Shown here one piece after another: positions 34,942-42,016 of a stretch of DNA of 42,016 nucleotides. The stretch comes from Cyanocohniella sp. LLY. Its GTDB lineage: Bacteria; Cyanobacteriota; Cyanobacteriia; Cyanobacteriales; Nostocaceae. Numbering within the stretch: the stretch's first letter is position 1; each line of letters begins with the position of its first letter. The stretch is taken from contig JAKOMP010000058.1 in assembly GCA_022241785.1 (NCBI GenBank), positions 110 through 42,125 on the forward strand, given 5' to 3'. Both the position numbers and the translations under genes were made by a program. Below the pieces are notes generated by a model that saw nothing but the letters and a program-made list of their open reading frames with translations, was not told the DNA's origin and made no database searches.

Positions 34942-36105
34942 ATGAATATAATGAATAAAATTCCCTTTGTTGACCTAAATTTACAACACCAGCCAATTCA
35001 ACATCAATTGCAGCAAGCAATCCAGGAAGTATTGGCGCAAGGAGATTTTATTTTAGGGCAAGCACTTGCAGATTTTGAGGGAGCTTTTGCCGCAGCATCC
35101 GGTACAGAATATGGTATAGGTGTGGCATCAGGAACCGATGCGATCGCTCTCGGTTTGCAAGCGTGTAATATTGGTGCTGGGGATGAAGTGATTTTACCAG
35201 CTAACACCTTTGTAGCCACCTTGATTGGAGTTTTGCGTGCTGGGGCCAAGCCCATTTTTGTAGACTGTGATCCGCAAACAGCTTTAATTAATTTAGAAGC
35301 AGCAGCCAAAGCAGTTACGCCACAGACAAAAGCGATTATCCCTGTACATCTTTATGGACAGATGGTATCACCCCTTCAGCTATTAGACTTTGCTGATACA
35401 TATAAACTGCTGATTTTTGAAGATGCAGCCCAAGCACATTTAGCCGAAAGAGAAGGATATCGAGCTGGTTCGGTAGGAATAGGGGCGGCTTTTAGTTTTT
35501 ATCCCAGCAAAAATTTGGGAGCATTTGGGGATGGCGGAATGCTGTTGACAAAAGATCCAGATGTAGCCCAGAAAATGGTGCGTCTGCGAAATTATGGTGC
35601 ATCCCAAAAATATGTCCATGTGGAATCAGGCACAAATAGTCGTTTAGATACATTGCAAGCAGCAGTACTGTTAACAAAACTGCCACATTTGCCTCAGTGG
35701 AATGGCGATCGCTTGCGTATTGCCCAGGAGTATGATCAAGAACTAGCACCCTTGTCAGCTGCTGGCATTAGTCCTCTGCAAAACCACAGCCACACCGGAC
35801 ACGTTTATCATCTTTATGTGATCACAGTTGATGATGCTTGTCCCCTAAAACGCCAGCAAATTCAAGATAAACTCACAGCAGTGGGCATTCAAACTGGGAT
35901 TCACTACCCAATACCCTGTCATCTCCAGCCAGCATTCACAAATTTAGGCTATCAACCGGGAGACTTTCCCCAAGCAGAAAAGCTCACACAGCAAATATTA
36001 TCTTTACCAATGTACCCTGGTTTGAGCAGTAGCCAAATTCAAGCCGTTATCCAGGCGATCGCATCAATCCTGAGTAGTGAGCAACAACAGTTATTATGTA
36101 TTTAA
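34942..36105 (+). CDS. DegT/DnrJ/EryC1/StrS aminotransferase
   Basis: A PLP enzyme of 387 residues that aminates nucleotide-bound keto-sugars. Features: MNKIPFVDLNLQHQPI at the start, ALADFEGAFAAASG, GVASGTDAIALGLQA (cofactor phosphate binding), DEVILPANTFVATLIGVLRAG, FEDAAQAHLAE and the Schiff-base lysine K190 in FYPSKNLGAFGDGGML. The end has VGIQTGIHYPIPCHLQPAF. All belong to the VioA/FdtB-type branch. An ATG at 34951 could also be used. It is followed 63-81 bases later by cyanoexosortase A, so the amino sugar is likely used in a surface glycan made by this locus; the product cannot be named. Confidence 0.92.
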   Translation: MNIMNKIPFVDLNLQHQPIQHQLQQAIQEVLAQGDFILGQALADFEGAFAAASGTEYGIGVASGTDAIALGLQACNIGAGDEVILPANTFVATLIGVLRAGAKPIFVDCDPQTALINLEAAAKAVTPQTKAIIPVHLYGQMVSPLQLLDFADTYKLLIFEDAAQAHLAEREGYRAGSVGIGAAFSFYPSKNLGAFGDGGMLLTKDPDVAQKMVRLRNYGASQKYVHVESGTNSRLDTLQAAVLLTKLPHLPQWNGDRLRIAQEYDQELAPLSAAGISPLQNHSHTGHVYHLYVITVDDACPLKRQQIQDKLTAVGIQTGIHYPIPCHLQPAFTNLGYQPGDFPQAEKLTQQILSLPMYPGLSSSQIQAVIQAIASILSSEQQQLLCI

Positions 36106-36186
36106 TTTACATTCCCACTGCCCATTCCCCATAACTGCTTTTAGCGGCACTGTGTGTGAATTGTTAATTTGCAATTATTGAAAATC

Positions 36187-37086
36187 ATGGCACTCCAGCA
36201 ACAAATAAAAAACAGAAACACAGCTCAGTTGCTTAATATAGCAATTATTGGTTTTTTGATGCTCCTCTATGCTCCTGTCTTACTGCATTGGCTAGATGGT
36301 TGGCTCAACAAAAGCATCAGTATTGAACACGAATATTTTAGTCACGGTATTATTGGTCTACCATTTGCCGCTTACCTAATTTGGTTAAACCGGAAAAAGT
36401 GGTATCGTCTCCCAGATACTACCCATCCTTTAGGTGCTGTTTTGCTCTTAGTAGGGGGAGTTTTTTATCTGAGCGGTGTCCCAGAATGGGTTAATGTTTC
36501 CTTCCCAACCATAATTGCCGGATTGTGTTTATGGTTCAAAGGCATACCCGGCTTCCAATTGCAGGCATTTGCTTTGCTGCTGATATTTTTAGCAACCCCC
36601 ACAGCAATACCCTACCTCCTCGTTCCCTACACCTTACCTCTGCAAAGCTTCATTGCAGGTACAGCAGGTTTCATCCTCAATCAAATGGGCATGGAAGTAG
36701 TTGTCGATGAAATAAATATCTATGTAGGTGGGCGGATTGTAGAAGTAGCCCCTTATTGTGCTGGGTTAAAAATGTTGTTTACCACACTCTACGTCAGCTT
36801 GATGCTGCTTTATTGGACAGATTCTTTGTCTTCACGCCGCATTACTCTTTGGTTCTTATCTGGTGGCATGATCATTAGCGTCACCGCTAACATTATTCGC
36901 AACACTTTACTGAGCTTCTTTCACGGCACAGGGCGTGAGGCAGCGTTTAAATGGTTACATGACAGTTGGGGTGGTGATCTTTATTCTGCTGGTATGCTGC
37001 TATTATTAGTACCTTTACTGAATTGGATGAATAACTATTTCTTGCCAGAGGCAGAACTTCAGTCAGAACAAGGGACTGACAAATAA
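36187..37086 (+). CDS. crtA: Cyanoexosortase A
   Basis: A multi-pass membrane transpeptidase-like enzyme thought to process proteins with C-terminal PEP-CTERM sorting signals. From the ATG at 36187 it has 299 residues; a TTG 18 bases earlier gives the same frame. About eight hydrophobic segments run through the protein. The catalytic triad of exosortases is visible as a cysteine in EVAPYCAGLKML, an arginine in ANIIRNTLLS and a histidine in WLHDSWGGD (residues 191, 238 and 258). The gene is followed 156 bases on by its partner gene and then the exporter genes, matching known cyanobacterial loci. A substrate protein with a PEP-CTERM end is not in this window. Confidence 0.92.
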   Translation: MALQQQIKNRNTAQLLNIAIIGFLMLLYAPVLLHWLDGWLNKSISIEHEYFSHGIIGLPFAAYLIWLNRKKWYRLPDTTHPLGAVLLLVGGVFYLSGVPEWVNVSFPTIIAGLCLWFKGIPGFQLQAFALLLIFLATPTAIPYLLVPYTLPLQSFIAGTAGFILNQMGMEVVVDEINIYVGGRIVEVAPYCAGLKMLFTTLYVSLMLLYWTDSLSSRRITLWFLSGGMIISVTANIIRNTLLSFFHGTGREAAFKWLHDSWGGDLYSAGMLLLLVPLLNWMNNYFLPEAELQSEQGTDK

Positions 37087-37242
37087 AAAATAATCAATCG
37101 CTTTGGTGAGCAGGGGTAGAGGAGTCCCCAAGACAAGTAAAGTACCGTGCTGCAAGGTCGATGGGGTTTGCTGATTACAGAACTGATGGTGTTATTTTAT
37201 CAGTAAGATTTTGCGTAAATATGGCAATTTTTATTTTTACTA

Positions 37243-37968
37243 ATGATTTCCTTATCTAAGTTCTTCAAAGAAAAGCAATTTGCTTCTGTGGCAGTACTGG
37301 TACTGTTACTGATTCTGTTGGTAGTAGGCGGAGTTCCCGGTTACCTGACAGGACGGTGGCAATGGAAACAACCGCCGCCTGTCGCTAGCCTCGGTCAATT
37401 GAGGGAAATACGTAAAACCGGAATTAACCTTCCCGGTTGGCAAACAGTTGAACAAGCAGAACAACAAGTCAGCACCGGTAGATGGTCAATCCAAATTCTG
37501 CAAAAAGCAGACTCGCCAAGCCGGGCAATACTACTATTGCATCCCCAAAATGGCCCAATGGATCAACCCGAAGTAGAGTGGACTGATATTAGCGGCTGGG
37601 GAAAGTTGCGTTGGGGAAGATGGGATATAGCTCAATCTCGCTCGGCTGAATTTACTGTCAAACGACCTTCTCAGTCTGGTGCAAATAGTGAAGCTAAAGT
37701 AACAGCTAGGTTTTTTCGAGTTGTCACCGCACAAGAAACTTTTGCTGTCTTGCAATGGTATGCCACACCTAATGGTGGAAATCCATCACCTTGGCGTTGG
37801 TTTCTGGCAGACCAATTAGCACAATGGCAAAGAAATCGCGTTCCTTGGGTTAGTGTCAGCATCATGATCCCGATGGAACCTCTAGGAGAAGTGGAAACTA
37901 CTTGGCCCTTAGCACAGTCTTTAGGTGAAACAGTACAAACTACATTGATGGACGGCCCTTTATCATAA
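37243..37968 (+). CDS. Cyanoexosortase A system-associated protein
   Basis: A 241-residue protein with one membrane helix near the N-terminus (about 14-36, VAVLVLLLILLVVGGVPGYL) and a periplasmic domain of about 200 residues containing INLPGWQTVEQAEQQVSTG, WSIQILQK, LLLHPQNGPMDQPEVEWTDI and WFLADQLAQWQRNRVPWVSVSI. It is the usual companion encoded beside cyanoexosortase A; placement and general pattern are the basis for the call. In other exosortase systems the equivalent (EpsI) is fused or adjacent and its function is unsettled. Start ATG at 37243 follows a T-rich stretch with no obvious ribosome site. Confidence 0.88.
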   Translation: MISLSKFFKEKQFASVAVLVLLLILLVVGGVPGYLTGRWQWKQPPPVASLGQLREIRKTGINLPGWQTVEQAEQQVSTGRWSIQILQKADSPSRAILLLHPQNGPMDQPEVEWTDISGWGKLRWGRWDIAQSRSAEFTVKRPSQSGANSEAKVTARFFRVVTAQETFAVLQWYATPNGGNPSPWRWFLADQLAQWQRNRVPWVSVSIMIPMEPLGEVETTWPLAQSLGETVQTTLMDGPLS

Positions 37969-38165
37969 ATCCGCCATTGCCCTTGCAGATGTAGATATAT
38001 AGCAAATCCCAGCGATGGTAAATATGACCTCAAATTGAGAAGTGAGTTAGAGTATGCAGTACAAAGTTAAAAGCGGCACAATAAGAGAAGACATAAAAAA
38101 TATTTTCAACGTAAAATAACCCCTCAGGGGTACTTATCTAAATTCAGCTTTATTATGTTTCCAGT

Positions 38166-39545
38166 TTGCATATGCGTGCATCATTTATTGCCCTGTCTTT
38201 TGTGAGTTTTCAGGTAGGGATGTTCTTCACAACCTTTGTCCAGCCTGTTGTCGCTCAACCTTTATCATCTCCAGAAAAATTATTAGGGCAATTACCCTCG
38301 CTGCCATCAGGTACGGTGGAAGTACAACCACCATTGCAACCTCCTGGGCCACCACTAGGTGCTGAAAGCGTTAGCGACGAACTTTCTCCCCAACTCAATC
38401 GCTATCTTTTAGGTCCAGGAGATGGCATTAGCGTGATCTTTCAGCGCCCTCCTGGCCCCTACCGCTTAGGCCCAGGAGATGCAATTAGCGTTGTGGTTCA
38501 GCGTTTCCCTGATTTGAGTTTTCAATCCTCAATCAATCCTGAAGGCAATATTATCGTGCCACTGCTGGGTACCGTATCGCTACAAGGTTTAACCTTGGAA
38601 CAAGCCCAAGAAAAAATTCGGATATTGCTGAATCGTTTTGTTATTGACCCCATAATAGTTTTATCTTTAACAGGGCAACGTCCAGATTCTAGTTTTCAAG
38701 CCCAAATTAATCCAGAAGGTAATATTGTAGTTCCCCAAGTAGGAACAGTGTCGCTACAAGGTCTAAGTTTAGAAGAAGCCCAAGAGAAAATTCGCTTGAG
38801 TTTAAGTAAGGTTTTGGTAGACCCGAATTTGGTAGTGTCACTGACTTCACCACGACCAGTTCAAGTGACTATTAGCGGTGAAGTGTTTCGACCAGGTATT
38901 TATCCTGTTACTTCGGCAACACCCCGTGTCGCTGATGCTTTATTCATCGCTGGTGGTTCGACCATGACCGCCGACCTGCGGCAAGTACAAGTCCGGCGGA
39001 GGTTGACAGATGGTTCTGTGATTTCACAAACTATCGACTTGTATGCAGTATTGCAAAATGACGGCTCTTTGCCTAGTTTACGCTTACAAGACGGAGATGC
39101 AATCGTGGTACCCCGCCGGGAAATCGGTGCTGATGACGGTTATGATCGCAATTTAGTCGCTCGTTCTTCTTTGGCTGTACCACAAATTCGAGTCCGGGTT
39201 TTAAACTATTCTTCTTCAGGCATTGTCACTCAAGCACTGCCTAATGGGAGTAATTTTGTTGATGTTTTGGCAGGCATTAATTTGGATAGTGCTAACCTGC
39301 GGGACGTGGCTTTGGTGCGTTTCGATGCCGAACAAGGTAGAGCAGTTACCCAAAACCTAGATGCCAGAAAAGCACTCGCTGGTGATGCTTCGCAAAATGT
39401 GCCTCTGCAAGATAATGATGTAATTGTAGTAGGCCGGAATTTGATTAGTAGAATTACTAATTTTCTGGGTACTATTACTCAACCATTCTTCAATATTCGG
39501 ACTTTTCTTAATTTCTTTGACAACTTTGGCGGCGGCTCAAGGTAG
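38166..39545 (+). CDS. Wza-type polysaccharide export protein, SLBB domains, internal duplications
   Basis: A 459-residue exported protein forming part of a polysaccharide export channel. A signal peptide (MHMRASFIALSFVSFQVGMF, end near VVAQ) precedes a Pro-rich stretch. The Poly_export motif YLLGPGDGISVIFQRPPGP (80-98) is at once repeated as YRLGPGDAISVVVQRFPDL (99-117), and the following 58-residue block (SFQSSINPEGNIIVP...) at 118-175 is repeated at 176-231. SLBB domains follow: VQVTISGEVFRPGIYPV (about 232) and a later one starting near residue 343. The start ATG was chosen for the signal peptide; an ATG at 38172 is equally possible. It is followed by the Wzc-like gene 73-94 bases on. Confidence 0.92.
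   Translation: MHMRASFIALSFVSFQVGMFFTTFVQPVVAQPLSSPEKLLGQLPSLPSGTVEVQPPLQPPGPPLGAESVSDELSPQLNRYLLGPGDGISVIFQRPPGPYRLGPGDAISVVVQRFPDLSFQSSINPEGNIIVPLLGTVSLQGLTLEQAQEKIRILLNRFVIDPIIVLSLTGQRPDSSFQAQINPEGNIVVPQVGTVSLQGLSLEEAQEKIRLSLSKVLVDPNLVVSLTSPRPVQVTISGEVFRPGIYPVTSATPRVADALFIAGGSTMTADLRQVQVRRRLTDGSVISQTIDLYAVLQNDGSLPSLRLQDGDAIVVPRREIGADDGYDRNLVARSSLAVPQIRVRVLNYSSSGIVTQALPNGSNFVDVLAGINLDSANLRDVALVRFDAEQGRAVTQNLDARKALAGDASQNVPLQDNDVIVVGRNLISRITNFLGTITQPFFNIRTFLNFFDNFGGGSR
38403..38864 (+). repeat. Nested in-frame tandem duplications in the exporter
   Basis: Two units of 57 bases (38403-38459 and 38460-38516) are followed by two units of 174 bases (38517-38690 and 38691-38861). Both pairs differ at many third positions, so they are not recent copying or assembly errors. 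Details of the protein are under the gene. Confidence 0.8.
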
Positions 39546-39639
39546 TTTTGTGTTTTAAACCCAGACACTACAAAACTTTCCCGCCTGTTCCCTACCGTAA
39601 CACTGACAACACTCGAAATTGTTTATCGATGTTTCTGCC

Positions 39640-41799
39640 ATGACCCCACCAATTGTTAAGCGCTATCTTATTGCTTTTGATAAATACAAATGGATTGGAT
39701 TAGCTAGTTTTGCTTTAGTTGTAGCGGGGTCAACCGTGGTGGCGACACAGCCAGAACCACCCCCCAGCTACGTAGCCGATGGCGCACTAACCTATACTCG
39801 TCCACCAGTTTCCTTTTCTGCGACTGGTAGTGAAATTCAGCAACAAGGACAAGCATTAAGTCGGCAAGTGTTGCTATCAGACCAGATAATTGAAGCTGTG
39901 GCGACAAAAGTCAACGTCAAACCATCAACTATTGGTCAAAATATCGCCTTGCGTCTACCTGATGCCAGTAGACCTGGAGAAACGCAATCCACCATCATTG
40001 AATTGAAATATCAAGATACTGATCGTCAGCGAGCGCAATTGATCGTACAAGAATTAATGCAAGCCATGATCGGGTTGAGTGGCGATATTAATACTGGGCG
40101 ATTGAACGCCATCATAGAAAAAATTAATGAGCGTTTACCGCAAGCTAAATCGGAACTTGAAGCAGCAGAACAAAAGCTTGAACAATACGATCGCCGAGAA
40201 CGTCCCGCAATCTTGGCGGCGGAAAATGGCAGTTTACTGGGTGCGGTGACAAATAGCCAAAATCAGCAACGGTTAATTCAACTAACTGTTGCCGGGATTG
40301 ATGCCCAAACTCGCAGTTTGCAAGAAAAGTTGGGTTTAAATGCTAGTCAAGCTTATGTGTCGTCGGCTTTGAGTGCCGATCCTATCTTGGGCAACTTGCG
40401 ATCGCAAATTTACCAAGCTGAATCTCAAATAACTTTACTGGGCAAAGATTTACGACCCGAACATCCCACAATGATTCAGTTGCAGCGTCAAAAAGAATCT
40501 GTGGAAGAATTACTACAACAACGGGCAGCCGAGGTAGTTGGGGGCGGTGGTACAGCGGCTCCTTTACCGGGAAATATTACAGGTATCCGCGCTCAAAGCA
40601 ATTTAGACCCAGCCCGACAACAGTTAGCCTACCAATTAGTGGCTTTAGAAACTCAACGCGAGACACTCGAACAACAATTAGCTCAACAAATTAGAGAAGA
40701 AGAGCGCTTACGCCAGGAGTATTCCCAAATACCCAACAAGCAATTAGAGCGATCGCGTTTAGAACAGGAAGTAGGACTGAGAAAAGCGGTTTATGACCAA
40801 ATGCAGGTGAAATTAACCGATGCTAGAACCGCAGAAGCTGAAACAGTTAGTAGCTTAACAGTTGCCAGAGTACCCAATGTGGTCACCAATACTGCTAATG
40901 CTCGGAGCGTTCCCCTGACTTTGGGTGTGGGAAGTGTCTTAGGTTTACTGATTGGCGGTGGCGTTGTGTTTTTGTTGGGGTCATTGGAAGGTACTTTCAA
41001 AACCAAGGAGGATATCCGCAACAGTCTTCGTCAACGGGAAGTTGCTCTGCTGGGCGAAATACCTTTAATGCCTGTAGATGATTTAGACAAAGAAGCCGTA
41101 CCTGTGTTACATTCCCCAGATTCTCCTTATTTGGAGTTTTATGAGAAGTTTCGTAGTAATGTGCGCCGACTAGGCGGGAAAAATTTGAAGGTGCTTTTGA
41201 TTACTAGTACTGGTAGTCAAGAAGGTAAAACTGTCAGTGCTTATAACTTGGGTATAGCCTCAGCCCGTGCAGGAAAACGTACTTTGATTATCGAAACCGA
41301 TTTGCGATCGCCTTCGCGTGCGGCATCGTTGAATATTTCTCCAGACACCGGAGCCAGCTTAGAACCCCTACGCTATTACGCCAATTTAAACGAATGTATC
41401 CGCTTAGTTCCGGATGTAGAAAATTTATACATCATTCCCAGTCCTGGGCCTGTGAGGCAGTCGGCAGCTGTGATTGAATCCAGCGAGATGCGGAAGCTTA
41501 TGGAAGATGTCCGGGAACGCTTTGATTTCGTGATTTTAGATACTAATCCCCTCAGTTTATCCAATGATCCTTTGTTAATTCAACCCTACAGCGATGCCAT
41601 AGTCCTAGTGGCGCGGCCAAATCATACCGAAGAAAATATGTTGGCAGAAGCTATTGATCAATTAGTTGAATTTGAATTAGGTTTATTAGGTACTATCATC
41701 AACGGTGCTGATATTATCGTTACCTCACCTCAAAATAATTCAATTGAGGAACAACCACCAATTGTTGAGGAAGTGTCAGCTAGTGCCAGCAGAAATTAA
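39640..41799 (+). CDS. Wzc/GumC-like polysaccharide co-polymerase with tyrosine-kinase-type ATPase
   Basis: An inner-membrane protein of 719 residues from the ATG at 39640 (a TTG seven codons earlier is less likely). Two helices flank a long periplasmic coiled-coil: WIGLASFALVVAGSTVVA near the start and a glycine-rich TLGVGSVLGLLIGGG before the cytoplasmic part. Between them are helices such as LPQAKSELEAAEQKLEQYDR and a Wzz-type fold. The ATPase has Walker A GSQEGKT (about 41213-41233), A' IIETDLRSPS (first acid E in place of D) and Walker B FVILDTNPLS. The C-terminus (EEVSASASRN) lacks the tyrosine cluster of classical BY-kinases. It pairs with the SLBB exporter upstream. Confidence 0.91.
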   Translation: MTPPIVKRYLIAFDKYKWIGLASFALVVAGSTVVATQPEPPPSYVADGALTYTRPPVSFSATGSEIQQQGQALSRQVLLSDQIIEAVATKVNVKPSTIGQNIALRLPDASRPGETQSTIIELKYQDTDRQRAQLIVQELMQAMIGLSGDINTGRLNAIIEKINERLPQAKSELEAAEQKLEQYDRRERPAILAAENGSLLGAVTNSQNQQRLIQLTVAGIDAQTRSLQEKLGLNASQAYVSSALSADPILGNLRSQIYQAESQITLLGKDLRPEHPTMIQLQRQKESVEELLQQRAAEVVGGGGTAAPLPGNITGIRAQSNLDPARQQLAYQLVALETQRETLEQQLAQQIREEERLRQEYSQIPNKQLERSRLEQEVGLRKAVYDQMQVKLTDARTAEAETVSSLTVARVPNVVTNTANARSVPLTLGVGSVLGLLIGGGVVFLLGSLEGTFKTKEDIRNSLRQREVALLGEIPLMPVDDLDKEAVPVLHSPDSPYLEFYEKFRSNVRRLGGKNLKVLLITSTGSQEGKTVSAYNLGIASARAGKRTLIIETDLRSPSRAASLNISPDTGASLEPLRYYANLNECIRLVPDVENLYIIPSPGPVRQSAAVIESSEMRKLMEDVRERFDFVILDTNPLSLSNDPLLIQPYSDAIVLVARPNHTEENMLAEAIDQLVEFELGLLGTIINGADIIVTSPQNNSIEEQPPIVEEVSASASRN

Positions 41800-41813
41800 T
41801 CCAGCAAAGGTGA

Positions 41814-41844
41814 GGGAGCAAAGGAGAAAAAGCTGATTGCTCCC
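41814..41844. repeat. Inverted repeat after the Wzc-like gene
   Basis: GGGAGCA (41814-41820) and TGCTCCC (41838-41844) form a seven-base stem with a 17-base loop. It is followed by CCTGCTCCCCCAGGG, not by a T run, so it is at best a weak terminator and may be another CTCCC-type repeat. Confidence 0.4.
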
Positions 41845-41892
41845 CCTGCTCCCCCAGGGCTGTTTCGTTCCCTAAAATGGTTAAAATTGCAA

Positions 41893-42016
41893 GGGTCTGA
41901 CAGGATCGAACCGGCCAAGTCCAACCCCTTTGCCGGGCTGGGTGACCTGCTCAAGTCGAGGAACACGCCCTAAGTTAGCCGCTGCGGACGGGGCAGCGGG
42001 GCGGCTTCAGGCGTGC
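41893..42016 (+). ncRNA. GC-rich structured RNA cut by window edge (HEARO/omega-RNA candidate)
   Basis: The last ~125 bases are sharply richer in G+C than the preceding DNA and fold into nested stems: CCGGC (41911-41915) with GCCGG (41932-41936) inside CAGG (41901-41904) with CCTG (41946-41949); CACGCC (41964-41969) with GGCGTG (42010-42015) enclosing CCGCTGC (41979-41985) with GCAGCGG (41993-41999). The strand is not proven. A size over 120, GC-rich composition, plus-strand nesting and a cyanobacterial host suggest a HEARO-type guide RNA, which precedes IscB/IsrB genes; the gene would lie past the window. The minus strand contains GGTTCGATCC like a tRNA T-loop, but no tRNA folds. Confidence 0.5.

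Noticed and set aside
41880-41975. tRNA on the minus strand suggested by GGTTCGATCC
   Set aside because: The supposed T-stem has a mismatch, the acceptor ends AGGGCGT and AGACCCT pair in only part, and no anticodon arm or D-loop appears.

Overview
The window looks like chromosomal DNA of a filamentous, probably heterocyst-forming cyanobacterium of the Nostoc/Anabaena group. The signs are: the HIP1 octamer GCGATCGC recurs through many genes (for example 543-550, 825-832, 2141-2148, 11301-11308); heptameric C-rich tandem repeats (21530-21571) and small hairpin repeats lie between genes; base composition is moderate to AT-rich; and typical cyanobacterial genes are present (photosynthetic-type gap2, ictB, a thylakoid-lumen-type cyclophilin, DUF3285, a cyanoexosortase). 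The species cannot be fixed from sequence alone.

Layout. 1-2.5 kb: the 5' nine-tenths of argG (minus) and a NarL-type response regulator. 2.5-6.2 kb: a minus-strand cell-wall run murC-murB-ybaB-low-molecular-weight phosphatase. 6.6-8.4 kb: nadD and gap2 (plus). 8.5-10.8 kb: thiL and a secreted cyclophilin (minus). 11-12.7 kb: efp-accB-ArsR regulator (plus). 12.7-18 kb: GerMN lipoprotein-like protein, methyltransferase, a Ser/Thr kinase fused to an FGE-sulfatase domain, and an unaccompanied potC (all minus), separated by long repeat-bearing spacers. 18.5-21.5 kb: a GT4 glycosyltransferase, DUF1499 protein and an alanine/serine-glyoxylate aminotransferase. 21.6-25.7 kb: a minus-strand housekeeping run prfB-DUF3285-ybeY-dgkA-trpG-MBL-like protein; prfB needs a programmed +1 frameshift. 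26.9-29.5 kb: GT4 glycosyltransferase converging on thiE-thiS. 30.1-34.3 kb: smpB, a WGxxGxxG small protein, ictB, and a GAF-histidine-kinase-like protein whose catalytic residues are degraded. 34.9-41.8 kb: an exopolysaccharide/surface module of sugar aminotransferase, cyanoexosortase A, its partner protein, a Wza-like SLBB exporter and a Wzc/GumC-like co-polymerase with ATPase domain. The last ~125 bases are GC-rich and fold into nested stems: a structured RNA cut by the window edge.

The genes are mostly core metabolism (arginine, NAD, thiamine, fatty acid, tryptophan/folate), peptidoglycan synthesis and translation quality control (EF-P, SmpB, YbeY, RF2), with a coherent polysaccharide-export/protein-sorting locus at the right. 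The items most deserving a second look are the right-edge structured RNA (possibly a HEARO/omega-RNA of an IscB/IsrB-type element), the pseudo-histidine kinase at 32732-34282, the metal-site-degenerate MBL protein at 21579-22346, the nested tandem duplications in the SLBB exporter, and several hairpin repeats.
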